Source of the DNA: S5-A14a sp050908895
GTDB taxonomy: Bacteria > Bacillota > Clostridia > Peptostreptococcales > Anaerovoracaceae
Assembly: GCA_050908895.1 (NCBI GenBank)
Contig: CP171222.1
Span: forward strand, 620,001-684,000
Direction of reading: 5' to 3'
DNA length: 64,000 nt
Made by a program: the position numbers and the translations under genes. Below the pieces are notes generated by a model. That model did no database searches, had not been told where the DNA came from, and was given only the letters and a program-made list of their open reading frames with translations. Positions 1-8,338 of the stretch are shown one piece after another; position 1 is the stretch's first letter; the number at the start of each line of letters is the position of its first letter.

Positions 1-1
1 G

Positions 2-289
2 TTTATTTTTGTAAAACGTGCTTTTTATGGATTGCGATTTATTAATAATGGGAATGTTGTAGCTAAAAATGTGAGTATAAAATTATCTTCGGATTTTATA
101 GATAGCATTGAAATATCAATGAAAGAAATGTTAATAAAACAAGAAGGCAAAAAATGTATAATAGGAGCACATCAAAGTTATGATTTGTATTTTGGAACTT
201 GTGAATATTTGAAGAAAAATGGCAAAGTTCCAGCTAATGTTAAAATTACTTACTTTGAAAATGGAGAAAAATATGAAGATGCAACATAG
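2..289 (+). CDS. C-terminal part of an unidentified protein (5' end off window)
   Basis: The reading frame is open from base 2 to the TAG at 287-289, so the true start lies before the window. A TTG at 32 lies within the frame but has no ribosome binding site in front of it. About 95 residues are visible, including the stretch NGNVVAKNVSIKLSSDF. That pattern resembles the beta-sandwich tails of small membrane proteins of mobile elements, in which a phrase like NxGxxxAKNVxI is common. I do not recognise a named family. It lies beside IS and mobilization remnants, so it may be accessory cargo. No function is assigned. Confidence 0.5.
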   Translation, partial: FIFVKRAFYGLRFINNGNVVAKNVSIKLSSDFIDSIEISMKEMLIKQEGKKCIIGAHQSYDLYFGTCEYLKKNGKVPANVKITYFENGEKYEDAT

Positions 290-326
290 TCAAGTAAATG
301 GACACATTTTTTAAATATATTTTTGT

Positions 327-354
327 GGAAAGGCAGAATTATCCCTGCCTTTCC
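327..354 (+). terminator. Hairpin downstream of the first partial gene
   Basis: Two 10-base arms (GGAAAGGCAG at 327-336 and CTGCCTTTCC at 345-354) form a perfect inverted repeat with an 8-base loop. It sits 38 bases after the preceding stop codon. There is no T-tract after it, so terminator function is only likely. It ends just before the left end of the IS256-family element. Confidence 0.5.
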
Positions 355-359
355 GAGCC

Positions 360-1848
360 TGTGAAAAAATCTCTGTAAATTAAACAATACAAAGGTCTTC
401 TATGATAAAATATTAAAATCATAGGAGACCTTTTATTATGGCAAACAGAAAAAAAGAAGTTTACAAACCAAAACCAATGACTGAGGGAAAAAGAAATATT
501 ATCCAAGGCTTGCTTCAGGAGTATGATATCCAGTCTGCTGAGGATATTCAAGATGCCTTAAAAGATCTACTTTCCGGAACAATTCAAGATATGCTTGAAA
601 CAGAAATGGATGACCATCTTGGTTATAATCGTTATGAAAGATCCGGCGAGGCAAACTATCGTAATGGCACGAAAGCTAAAACTGTGCGTAGTAAATACGG
701 TGAATTCGAGGTAGATGTGCCTCAGGATCGCCAAAGTTCCTTTGAACTGCAAGTACTTCCAAAACGTCAAAAAGATATTTCTTCAATTGATGAGAAGATT
801 ATCTCAATGTATGCAAAGGGAATGACTACACGACAGATTTCAGAAACCATAGAGGACATTTATGGATTTGAGGTAAGCGAAGGAATGGTATCGGATATCA
901 CAGATAAGCTCCTTCCAAGAATTGAGGAATGGCAGAATCGTCCTTTGTCAGCTGTGTACCCAATCGTTTTTATTGATGCTGTACACTTTTCAGTACGTGA
1001 TGATGGTGTAATCAGGAAACTTGCAGCATATGTGGTGCTTGGTATTAATGAAGATGGTATGAAAGAAGTCCTAAGCATTGTTGTTGGTGAGAACGAAAGT
1101 AGTAAGTACTGGCTGTCTGTATTGAACAGCCTAAAGAATCGTGGAGTTCAGGACATTCTCATTCTTTGCTCTGATGGTTTAACCGGTATCAAGGATGCAA
1201 TCTCTACGGCATTTCCCAAAACGGAGCGGCAACGTTGTATTGTACATATGGTTAGAAACACGCTTAAATACGTTGCAAACAAGGATATGAAAGCATTTGC
1301 AAAAGATTTAAAGACAATCTATACTGCTGCAGATGAAGAAGTTGCCAAAAAGCAGTTAGAGTCTGTAACAGAAAAATGGTCTGTGCAGTATCCAAGTGCG
1401 ATGAATCGCTGGCATGAAAACTGGGATGCAATATCCCCAATCTTCAAGTTTTCTAAGGAGGTTCGCACCGCATTTTACACTACAAACGCCATAGAATCAC
1501 TGAATTCTTGTTATCGTAGATTGAACAAGCAGCGCGACGTATTTCCAAGCTCCCAGGCACTAATAAAAGCTCTATATCTGGGAACTTTCGAGATTGCCAA
1601 AAAATGGACAATGCCAATCCGAAACTGGGGAAAAGTTCGTGGTGAACTGGAAATCATGTACCCTGATCGGATTCTGGTATAGCAACAAAAGGCGGAATAT
1701 CAAGAGTAAATATCCGCCCAGACTACTGGGCTCTCTTGACATACCAGCTTATTTTTGTTATTAAATAAATATGGCTTAACTGCAGTTTTCTGCTGTTAAG
1801 CCACATCAATTATCATAGAAGATCTGAATTTACAGAAAAAATTTCACA
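360..1848 (+). mobile_element. Complete IS256-family insertion sequence
   Basis: Imperfect terminal inverted repeats of 22 bp lie at 360-381 and 1827-1848. They share the ends TGTGAAA and CTGTAAATT and match at 18 of 22 positions. They enclose a single intact transposase gene, followed by a hairpin at about 1691-1718 (GGCGGAATA with TATCCGCC). The 8-bp flanks (352-359 and 1849-1856) are not identical. Either the target duplication has been lost or the element took part in a rearrangement. Its right end interrupts an IS3-family remnant. Confidence 0.88.
438..1682 (+). CDS. IS256-family (mutator-like) transposase, intact
   Basis: This 414-residue DDE transposase has the normal length for IS256. 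Family hallmarks are visible: an N-terminal segment with DMLETEMDDHLGY, then DRQSSFELQVLPKRQKDIS, the catalytic region around FIDAVHFSVR and LILCSDGLTGIKDA, the phrase QRCIVHMVRN, and the C-terminal FYTTNAIESLNS containing the last acidic residue. The frame is unbroken and the terminal repeats are present, so the copy may be active. It is the only gene of its element. The ATG at 438 follows the IS leader by about 60 bases. Confidence 0.95.
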   Translation: MANRKKEVYKPKPMTEGKRNIIQGLLQEYDIQSAEDIQDALKDLLSGTIQDMLETEMDDHLGYNRYERSGEANYRNGTKAKTVRSKYGEFEVDVPQDRQSSFELQVLPKRQKDISSIDEKIISMYAKGMTTRQISETIEDIYGFEVSEGMVSDITDKLLPRIEEWQNRPLSAVYPIVFIDAVHFSVRDDGVIRKLAAYVVLGINEDGMKEVLSIVVGENESSKYWLSVLNSLKNRGVQDILILCSDGLTGIKDAISTAFPKTERQRCIVHMVRNTLKYVANKDMKAFAKDLKTIYTAADEEVAKKQLESVTEKWSVQYPSAMNRWHENWDAISPIFKFSKEVRTAFYTTNAIESLNSCYRRLNKQRDVFPSSQALIKALYLGTFEIAKKWTMPIRNWGKVRGELEIMYPDRILV

Positions 1849-1955
1849 CCGTCGCCTTTCCATATAAAACTGTTCTATTTCATTCGAAGTGTAGTATCCA
1901 AGTGAATAGTGTGGGCGTTTCGTGTTGTATCGATTGATGTATTCAAAGCAGCATA
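1849..1955 (-). pseudogene. C-terminal remnant of an IS3-family transposase
   Basis: On the minus strand, in a different frame from the relaxase fragment, the sequence reads FEYINRYNTKRPHYSLGYYT followed by SNEIEQFYMER. This is the typical end of an IS3/IS150 OrfB integrase core, where YN, KRPH and LGYxxP-like spacing are conserved. Only about 31 residues remain. The upstream part has been replaced by relaxase sequence, and the stop has been removed by the right end of the IS256-family element. The remnant shows that at least two insertion events hit this spot. Confidence 0.75.
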
Positions 1956-2303
1956 GGCATTATTAAACAGAATATGATTGTGTAAATGCCCTTTGTCGAT
2001 ATGGGTAGTAAGTACATATTCATACTTTCCTTGTAATACTCTCTCACATAAATCCAGTCCGATTTGGTGTGCCTGCTCAGGTGTAGTTTTTCCTGGAGCA
2101 AATGCCTGAATTAGATGTCTTGCTAAAATTTTTGCTTTGGAATTACATTCTCTTTTTGTCTGTTCAAATTCAAGATGGGCTGTTTTAGGATTGCAGCCAA
2201 AAGAAGAAATAAGGATTTTTTCATCGGTTTTATCTTCATTCATAATATAGTCTAAAGCTAAATAAAGTGTTTTTTTTATTGGATGAATTTTTGTAACTGC
2301 CAT
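1875..2303 (-). pseudogene. Truncated relaxase (mobilization nuclease), N-terminal part
   Basis: The first 115 or so residues look like a MobA/VirD2-type relaxase from a Gram-positive mobilizable element. The start is MAVTKIHPIKKTLYLALDY, and the metal-binding histidine cluster is visible in THIDKGHLHNHILFNN. Intact relatives run to roughly 400-500 residues. Here the true sequence stops after FNN near 1960, and the last 27 codons are an out-of-frame read through an IS3 remnant. A GGAGG site precedes the ATG, and the start overlaps the mobC stop as TAATG, so the two were a translationally coupled pair. It is probably not functional in nicking. Confidence 0.8.
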
Positions 2304-2593
2304 TAGATTTCCTCCGTACCTGTTGTTCCTAAATTCCCTAATTCATATAGTTTCTTACGAAGGAAGTAGATGTCTTTTCCTTGTTTTTCCAAGAGCTTTT
2401 TCAAATCATTGATATCATCTTTGTAGATGATGCTTGTTGAATTTACTCTCTTTGCAATCTGATTGATGCTACCTATAATTCTTCCAATATTTGTAGACAT
2501 ATCCTTAAAAACCTTCATATCCAGTACAAAAATATCTTTTTCCAATATACATTTCATAATAAACTGGCGAAGGGTTTTACAACCGAGCTGAAT
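2303..2593 (-). pseudogene. MobC-like relaxosome protein, N-terminus missing
   Basis: The frame ending at 2303 carries the MobC core: a helix of the form IGRIIGSINQIAKRVNST followed by IYKDDINDLKKLLEK. This matches the conserved NxNQIAxRxN..GxIYxxDIxxL pattern of Gram-positive MobC proteins. An ATG lies at 2557, but family-like residues (CKTLRQFI) continue upstream to a stop near 2594. The usual 35-45 N-terminal residues are therefore absent. MobC normally helps the relaxase bind and open oriT. It is coupled to the truncated relaxase and probably non-functional. Confidence 0.65.
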
Positions 2594-2639
2594 TTATTGA
2601 AAATATGATGGAATGATAGTATAAAATAAGGCTTTTTAT

Positions 2640-2755
2640 ATAGGAATTTGGGGATTTCCCCAACAAGCTAAAATTGATGAAAATAGTCCTATGCAAAAGC
2701 AAGGGCTATGTCAATTTTTTCGTAAGTGTATATGCACTTACTGTGCTTGCTCAAT
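2640..2755. other. Possible oriT region of the decayed mobilizable element
   Basis: The 415-base gap between mobC and the sensor kinase has no gene. It contains two clear inverted repeats: TTGGGGA-TT-TCCCCAA at 2648-2663, and GTAAGTG / CACTTAC arms at 2722-2728 and 2735-2741, followed by TGTGCTTGCTC. Transfer origins of this kind of element usually lie just upstream of mobC and contain such repeats beside the nick site. This is positional inference; no known nic sequence was recognised with certainty. Confidence 0.35.
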
Positions 2756-2972
2756 ATGTTATTTAAAAGGTGTAGGATTCATTTATCTAAATGATGTATA
2801 ATATTGTATGACTTTAGAAATAACTTAGAGTTTAATATATTTATCATGAGAAAAAATATAAGATTTCACGTATTTGATTTTGTAAAAAATATTTTTTGTA
2901 AAATACCAGCTAAATAATAGGTCTAATTAAGGTAGATAATGTAAAATATAATAAACAGGAGGGGGATAAGTA

Positions 2973-4085
2973 TTGAAAAGGAAAAGAAGTATGCAAAAGC
3001 AGTTAACCTTGCTAGTTGGATGTATATTGCTTGTTTGTAATTTAGTTTTGATTGCACTGCTTAATTATTCATTGTCTTTAGTTTTAAAAGATTTGGTTAT
3101 TCCAATCGGAGATATGCAAATTGAAATATATAATATAGACAATTTCAGTTCTAAACTAAAAATGTATGGATATATTTTTGCATTTTTAACAACAACCTTA
3201 GGAACATTAATCACGTATATTTTTTTAGGAAGATATCTATTGCCATTAAAGAAATTATCCAAAAAGATGGATGATATGGATAGACAAAATTTAAGGGATT
3301 CAGTGGAGTTTTCTTCTCGTGCAGTTGAGATTAGCAGTTTAATAGATTCATTTAACAATTTGATGAACAAGCTCAAAAATTCCTTTGAGATGCAAAAGAA
3401 TTTTTCGTCGTATGTTGCTCATCAGCTAAAAACTCCACTTGCCGTACTTCAAACAAAGATAGAAGTATTTAATAAAAAGGGATACGAGGAAAGAGAATCC
3501 AAAGAGTTATTAAAAATTGTATCTGTTCAGGTCAACAAGCTAAATAATATAATCAGTAAAATTTTAGACTTTTCCCATATCGAAAGAATGGAATTAAAAG
3601 AAGACATACCGCTTGATGTTTTGCTTGAAGATTTACTTGTAGACTTTGAAGAAAGAACAGAAAAAGAAGATATAAAATTAAAGTTTGAGAATTCGGTTTC
3701 AAGTAAAAACAAAGAAAATAAAAAATTTAATATTATAGGAAATTATACTCTTTTATACCAAGCATTTTTTAATTTAGTAGATAATGCCATAAAATATAGC
3801 TACAAAGGAGATAGTGTAAAAGTTGCTTTGGAAAGTGGTAAAGAACAAATCTGTATAAAAATATTTGATACCGGTATGGGAATTAAAGAAATTGATAAGG
3901 AGCATATTTTTGAACCGTTTTTTAGATGTGAAGATCTTGAAAAGAACAAAAAAGAAGGAATAGGAATGGGACTTTCTTTTTCAAAAAAAGTATTTGATCA
4001 GCATAGAGCAAAAATACAGATTAGGGATAATGTTTCAAAAGGAACAGTTGTAGAAATATACTTTAAAAGGGGAGGAAGATTATGA
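2973..4085 (+). CDS. Sensor histidine kinase, OmpR-partner type
   Basis: This 370-residue membrane kinase would autophosphorylate and pass phosphate to the regulator encoded next. Two membrane segments (about residues 10-32 and 63-85) flank a short extracellular loop. A HAMP-like linker follows, then the H-box SYVAHQLKTPLAVLQ with His150, the N-box NLVDNAIKYS, the G1 box DTGMGI, FEPFF and G2 GIGMGLSFS. The TTG at 2973 is chosen because AGGAGGGGG lies at a proper distance; an ATG at 2991 is the alternative. It overlaps the regulator gene by 4 bases. The adjacent redox genes suggest a thiol or envelope stress signal, but no ligand is evident. Confidence 0.92.
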   Translation: MKRKRSMQKQLTLLVGCILLVCNLVLIALLNYSLSLVLKDLVIPIGDMQIEIYNIDNFSSKLKMYGYIFAFLTTTLGTLITYIFLGRYLLPLKKLSKKMDDMDRQNLRDSVEFSSRAVEISSLIDSFNNLMNKLKNSFEMQKNFSSYVAHQLKTPLAVLQTKIEVFNKKGYEERESKELLKIVSVQVNKLNNIISKILDFSHIERMELKEDIPLDVLLEDLLVDFEERTEKEDIKLKFENSVSSKNKENKKFNIIGNYTLLYQAFFNLVDNAIKYSYKGDSVKVALESGKEQICIKIFDTGMGIKEIDKEHIFEPFFRCEDLEKNKKEGIGMGLSFSKKVFDQHRAKIQIRDNVSKGTVVEIYFKRGGRL

Positions 4086-4750
4086 AAATACTACTTGTAG
4101 AAGATGAAATAGAACTATTAGATTCTATTGCTGAAGGTTTAAGAACTCTTGGCTATTATGTAGATAAGGCATCGTCTGGGGATGAAGCTTTAGAATATAT
4201 CTTAGCTGAAGAACATGATTTATATATCTTTGATTTAAATCTTCCGGATATGACGGGGTTTGAGTTATTAAAGCTCTTAAATAAGGAGATAGAAAATTCA
4301 AAAGTACTCATCTTAACCGCCAATTCAAATATAGAGTCAAAAGTAGAAGGCTTTGAACTTGGAGCAAGTGATTACCTAACGAAACCATTTCATTTTGAAG
4401 AACTGGAGATGAGAGTAAAGGCACTTCTTAGAAGAGAATTTCAGCTTAAGGATATGAAAATAGCCTGTGGGGAACTTGAATTTGATACGAAAAAAAGAAT
4501 TCTTTATGTTAGAGGGAGTGAATTAAAATTGACTAAAAAAGAGACTGCAATTATTGAGTATTTGATTTTTAATAAAGATAGAATTGTAACTCCAGAAGAT
4601 CTTTTGGCTCACGCTTGGGACAGCGAAGTAGACTACTTCAGTAATTCCATAAGAGTACACTTAGCTTCACTTAGAAAAAAAATAAAAGAAGTTTTGGGAT
4701 ATAATCCAATTATAAATAAAATCGGAGAAGGCTACTTTTTGAAAAAGTAG
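4082..4750 (+). CDS. OmpR/PhoB-family response regulator
   Basis: The 222-residue protein has a receiver domain (residues 1-115) with acidic pocket EDE at 7-9, phospho-acceptor Asp51 and Lys101 in LTKPF. A winged-helix DNA-binding domain follows, with LTKKETAIIEYL and SIRVHLASLRKKI. It is translationally coupled to the kinase. It probably controls the downstream tlpA-like operon, whose start is only 76 bases away. No operator repeat stood out in that gap. Confidence 0.94.
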   Translation: MKILLVEDEIELLDSIAEGLRTLGYYVDKASSGDEALEYILAEEHDLYIFDLNLPDMTGFELLKLLNKEIENSKVLILTANSNIESKVEGFELGASDYLTKPFHFEELEMRVKALLRREFQLKDMKIACGELEFDTKKRILYVRGSELKLTKKETAIIEYLIFNKDRIVTPEDLLAHAWDSEVDYFSNSIRVHLASLRKKIKEVLGYNPIINKIGEGYFLKK

Positions 4751-4826
4751 TCTTCTTTTTTTCTTAACATGGATTTAACATCTTTAATGCTAAAATTATA
4801 TTAAATTAATCAATGGAGGTCATATT

Positions 4827-5453
4827 ATGAGTAAAAATTTTATGAAGAAAAAATCTATGTTAAAAAAAGTATTTGCATTTTGTCTTATAGGAGCCATGGC
4901 ATTTGGACTTGCGGCTTGTGGACAAAAAGAAAGCAAAACAGTTTCTACGGATAGTAAACCTGCTGTAAGTGAAACAAAAAAAGATACAAAGAGTGGCAAC
5001 ATCGGGAAATTTGAAACAACGGATTTGCAAAAAAATAAAGTCACTCAAGATGTATTTAAAGAAAATGATTTAACTATGGTAAACTTATTTTCCTCAACCT
5101 GCAATCCTTGTATGGAAGAGTTACCACATTTAGCGGAACTTGCAAATGAATACAAGGATAAAAAAGTAGGTATATTAGGCGTTAATATTGATATGGATTC
5201 AAAAGGAAATCCTGATGAAAATTCAAGAAAAGCGGTATTGCAAGTTTTAAGCAAGAGCAAAAGTAATATGAAAGTAATCTTCTGGGACGAAAATTTGATG
5301 CAAACTCTTCTTCAAAAGACGGATGCCCTTCCATATACTTTCTTTGTAGATAAAGATGGAAAAATTGTTGGAGAAGAATATTTAGGAGATAAATCCAAAG
5401 CAGAATGGTCAAAGGTAATTGATAAGGAACTTAAAAATATTACTAAAAAATAA
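4827..5453 (+). CDS. TlpA-like thioredoxin-fold lipoprotein
   Basis: A 208-residue secreted lipoprotein. The N-terminus has a basic start, a hydrophobic core and lipobox GLAAC with the lipidated Cys31. A charged linker of about 30 residues leads to a thioredoxin fold with active site CNPC (Cys92-Cys95) in the context NLFSSTCNPCMEELP. A proline facing the active site is in DALPYTFFVD. Such proteins reduce or resolve disulfides outside the membrane, often serving methionine sulfoxide reductases. A GGAGG site precedes the ATG. Here it begins a three-gene unit with a CxxC mini-protein and a 4Fe-4S membrane protein, without a CcdA or MsrAB gene nearby. Confidence 0.9.
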   Translation: MSKNFMKKKSMLKKVFAFCLIGAMAFGLAACGQKESKTVSTDSKPAVSETKKDTKSGNIGKFETTDLQKNKVTQDVFKENDLTMVNLFSSTCNPCMEELPHLAELANEYKDKKVGILGVNIDMDSKGNPDENSRKAVLQVLSKSKSNMKVIFWDENLMQTLLQKTDALPYTFFVDKDGKIVGEEYLGDKSKAEWSKVIDKELKNITKK

Positions 5454-5468
5454 AAAGGCGGTGAGGAT

Positions 5469-5612
5469 ATGAAAAGAAAAAATTTAATATCTTCAGCTAT
5501 CTTTTTAACGGGAATTTGCTTTGTTTTATATGGTGTTCTTATAAAAAAAGAAAATCTTGTTGTACTAAATAAGGCTATTAGAATTTGTATGGAATGTATA
5601 GGGATTGGATAG
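5469..5612 (+). CDS. Small membrane protein with C-terminal CxxC (CD1871A-like)
   Basis: A 47-residue protein begins at an ATG preceded by GGCGGTGAGG. It has one hydrophobic helix (about residues 8-26) and ends in AIRICMECIGIG, with a CxxC pair near the C-terminus. This matches my memory of a small clostridial family called CD1871A, which is found between TlpA-like proteins and NapH-like ferredoxin membrane proteins. The role is unknown. Its position suggests a membrane redox relay between the Fe-S protein and the thioredoxin-like lipoprotein. It lies 15 bases after the preceding gene and directly before the next. Confidence 0.75.
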   Translation: MKRKNLISSAIFLTGICFVLYGVLIKKENLVVLNKAIRICMECIGIG

Positions 5613-5621
5613 GTGTATTTT

Positions 5622-6527
5622 ATGAAAAAGAAAAATAAACTTAATTCTTTCAGGCATAAAATCCAAACTCTGGCGACATTAATAACAAACGGAAATGTAG
5701 CCGGCTATATTTCAGGGAAAATATATAAAGGAAATATAAAAAATGCCTGTGTTCCCGGACTTAATTGTTATTCTTGTGTAGGAGCTTTGGGGTCTTGCCC
5801 CATAGGCTCCCTACAGGCTGTCATAGGAAAAAGCGGAGGTAGATTTTCATTTTATGTGGTAGGTTTTTTGCTTTTGATAGGTAGCTTATTGGGACGATTT
5901 GTCTGTGGATTTTTATGCCCTTTCGGCTTCTTTCAGGATTTACTACATAAAATACCTTTCCCTAAAAAGATAAGAACCATGCCGAAAGAAAAAATACTGG
6001 TAAAATTAAAGTATGTGATTTTGCTTGTATTTGTTATACTCCTTCCTATGTATTTGGTAAACGACATTGGAAACAGCTATCCTTATTTTTGCAAGTTTAT
6101 ATGCCCTGTGGGAACATTAGAGGGAGGAATTCCTTTAGTTCTGCTTAATAAAGCTATGAGAGGGTCAATCGGGTTTTTATTTGTATGGAAGAATGTAATC
6201 CTAATTACCACAATTATTTTATCCATTATGATATATAGACCTTTTTGCAAGCTGATATGTCCTTTGGGAGCTATATATTCCTTATTTAATAAAGTATCAT
6301 TTTACAGATACCAAATCAACTGTGATAAGTGTATTAATTGTGGAAGATGCGCCAAAATATGTTTGATGAATGTTGACCCTGTAAAAGATGCTAATCATCT
6401 GGAATGTATCAGATGCGGAAATTGCAGAAAAGCTTGTCCGAAAGGAGCAATTGAGCTTTTGATAGCAGGTAGAAAATTTGAGAGAATAGATGACATTAAG
6501 AACAAGACTTTAGAAAAGGTAAAATAA
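5622..6527 (+). CDS. NapH-like membrane protein with 4Fe-4S clusters
   Basis: About 301 residues with several membrane helices and many cysteines. The N-terminal part contains CVPGLNCYSCVGALGSCPIG. Two membrane-side motifs, CGFLCPFGFFQDL and CKLICPLGAIYSL, are typical of the YccM/NapH group. Two ferredoxin motifs follow, CDKCINCGRCAKICL and CIRCGNCRKACP. Such proteins carry electrons across or along the membrane. The ATG at 5622 is preferred because GGATAGG lies 8 bases upstream; a GTG at 5613 abuts the previous stop. As the last gene of the cassette it is the likely electron donor to the CxxC partners, which is inference. Confidence 0.88.
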   Translation: MKKKNKLNSFRHKIQTLATLITNGNVAGYISGKIYKGNIKNACVPGLNCYSCVGALGSCPIGSLQAVIGKSGGRFSFYVVGFLLLIGSLLGRFVCGFLCPFGFFQDLLHKIPFPKKIRTMPKEKILVKLKYVILLVFVILLPMYLVNDIGNSYPYFCKFICPVGTLEGGIPLVLLNKAMRGSIGFLFVWKNVILITTIILSIMIYRPFCKLICPLGAIYSLFNKVSFYRYQINCDKCINCGRCAKICLMNVDPVKDANHLECIRCGNCRKACPKGAIELLIAGRKFERIDDIKNKTLEKVK

Positions 6528-6530
6528 TAT

Positions 6531-6590
6531 ATGCCCTCAATTTCCAAATTATCATATAATTTATTTATGATAAGTTGAGGGCATTTAATA
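6531..6590 (+). terminator. Terminator after the redox cassette
   Basis: The arms ATGCCCTCAA (6531-6540) and TTGAGGGCAT (6575-6584) pair perfectly, with a second inner stem TTATCAT / ATGATAA in the loop. A short T/A run follows. It separates the redox cassette from the CPBP genes. Confidence 0.75.
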
Positions 6591-6628
6591 TATAAAGAAT
6601 TTATTTGAAATAGAAAGGTGTGATTATA

Positions 6629-7546
6629 TTGAACTTAATTAAGGATAAGAATCTTATAAAAAATCCTTATTTGTATGCTGTAATACTTTTGCTAATGGCT
6701 AAATTGGTGCTTTTCAGTTCCGAAATTTTTACTTTAGGCTATGCAAATGTAGTGTTGAATATCTTGCCAAGTAGCGGTTATATAATAAATTTAGTCGAAC
6801 TTTCAAGTTTTATATTTATAACTTTTTTGGTTATATTTTTTACAAGAAAAATATTGAAAATTTCTTGGAATACTTTAGGTTTTAGAAAAACAGGTGCCTT
6901 AAAAGAATTTTTGAAAGGTTGGGGTTTTGGTGCAATTGTTTTAATAAGTTGTGTAGCTTTTATGATAATTGTAGGTGCAGTTAGAATTGATAAAGTTACA
7001 TTTAATCAAAATCTTATTTTAGAGTTTATTCCCCTTCTTGTGGTTTGGTCAATACAGGGAAATGCTGAAGAGGTTTTAACAAGGAGTCTTTTATTTGCAG
7101 GTATCTCTCATAAATTAAATCTTTTAGCCGGGATTTTTGTTTCTGCCGCTTTTTTCACCATAATGCATTTAGGAAATGATGGAATAAACCTTCTTCCATT
7201 ATTAGATTTATTTATATTTGGAGTTTTTGCGGCCCTTGTCATGATAAAGACAAAAAACATATGGCTGATAAGTGGATTTCATGCAGCATGGAACTGCTTT
7301 CAGGGAAATGTATTTGCCTTTCCTGTTAGCGGAACAAGTGTAGGGAATGCATTTATACATGTTACAACACATGGTCCAAGATTTCTTTCAGGAGGCAGGT
7401 TTGGAGTTGAAGGAAGTATCATAAGCATATTGGTACAATCTGTATTAGTTTTATGGCTTTGCTATGATTTATTTGTAAAAGAAAAAATCAATATCTTAGA
7501 TAAATTTAACATAGATAAGAATGAAAAGAAATATGAGGTGAAATAA
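6629..7546 (+). CDS. CPBP-family intramembrane protease 1
   Basis: About 305 residues with some eight hydrophobic segments. The three CPBP (CAAX protease/Abi) motifs are visible: EExxxR in NAEEVLTRSL near residue 146, FxxxH in FFTIMHLGN, and HxxxN in GFHAAWN. Members cleave prenylated proteins in eukaryotes; in bacteria they are often linked to bacteriocin self-immunity or peptide maturation. The TTG at 6629 is preferred because GAAAGG lies about 10 bases upstream; a GTG at 6620 is too close to it. It is the first of three CPBP genes in a row. No bacteriocin precursor was found beside it. Confidence 0.88.
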   Translation: MNLIKDKNLIKNPYLYAVILLLMAKLVLFSSEIFTLGYANVVLNILPSSGYIINLVELSSFIFITFLVIFFTRKILKISWNTLGFRKTGALKEFLKGWGFGAIVLISCVAFMIIVGAVRIDKVTFNQNLILEFIPLLVVWSIQGNAEEVLTRSLLFAGISHKLNLLAGIFVSAAFFTIMHLGNDGINLLPLLDLFIFGVFAALVMIKTKNIWLISGFHAAWNCFQGNVFAFPVSGTSVGNAFIHVTTHGPRFLSGGRFGVEGSIISILVQSVLVLWLCYDLFVKEKINILDKFNIDKNEKKYEVK

Positions 7547-7547
7547 A

Positions 7548-8272
7548 TTGAACTTTTTTAAAAAAGTAAAGAAAAATTAAATCATTTAAAATGGTGGGAT
7601 GTGCTGATTATAACTTTAATAATGTTTGGGTATTTTATATATTCTTCAACAACATCATTTTTGGGGTTACCGGATACAAACATAACTCAAATTCCGGAGT
7701 TTACAAATAATGCAAATTGGCAAGCTCTTGTTTTGCAACTTGGATTTTTAGCTATAACTTTTATGTATTTATATTTAAGAAATTTCGATTTTTCAAATTG
7801 GAAAATTAAAGTGAATTTAAAATCAATATTAATGGGGATAGCAATATTTATCGGAGTAGCGTTAATTTTTGACATATACTATATAGTAGTATACAGATTA
7901 TTTCCTATAGATAACTCCATGCTTTATGAAACACAGGAAGCAAGCACACATTTAAGTATATTCGAAAATATTGATTTATCACTTATTCTATACTCAATGC
8001 TAAACGGATTTTATGAAGAAATATTTTTCTTAGGTGTTTGCTTAAGTGTAAAACCAGAAAAAAGAAAGTATTATTTCATATATTCGTTAATTATACGTTA
8101 TTCCTTCCATACTTATCAAGGAAATATTTCGGCATTAGCTATAGGATTTTTTGTAGGAGGAATTTATTATTTCATATATACAAGGAAAAAAGAGAAAAAC
8201 TTATTTCCGATCATTTTAGCACATCAAATTACAGATGTGTTTGGGGCAGGTATAATAAGTTATTTTTTCTAA
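7548..8272 (+). pseudogene. CPBP-family protease 2, frameshifted near its start
   Basis: A TTG at 7548 with GAGGTG before it opens MNFFKKVKKN and then hits a stop. One extra A in the A5 run at about 7572-7576 would join it to KLNHLKWWDVLIITLIM and the rest of the gene, as expected for the family. The downstream frame can be opened from GTG 7601, giving 223 residues that keep EE in YEEIFFLGV, a histidine in RYSFHTYQGN and the HxxxD in AHQITDVFG. The arginine of EExxxR is absent. It is either a pseudogene, a slippage-controlled gene or a sequencing error. Confidence 0.75.
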
Positions 8273-8338
8273 AAATGACATTGATTAAGATATAGAAAGA
8301 GAGGGGATGGCTTAAGTAAAGTAACTTAGGCTAAATAT

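Noticed and set aside
352..1856. Target-site duplication of the IS256-family element
   Set aside because: The 8-base flanks TCCGAGCC and CCGTCGCC are not identical.
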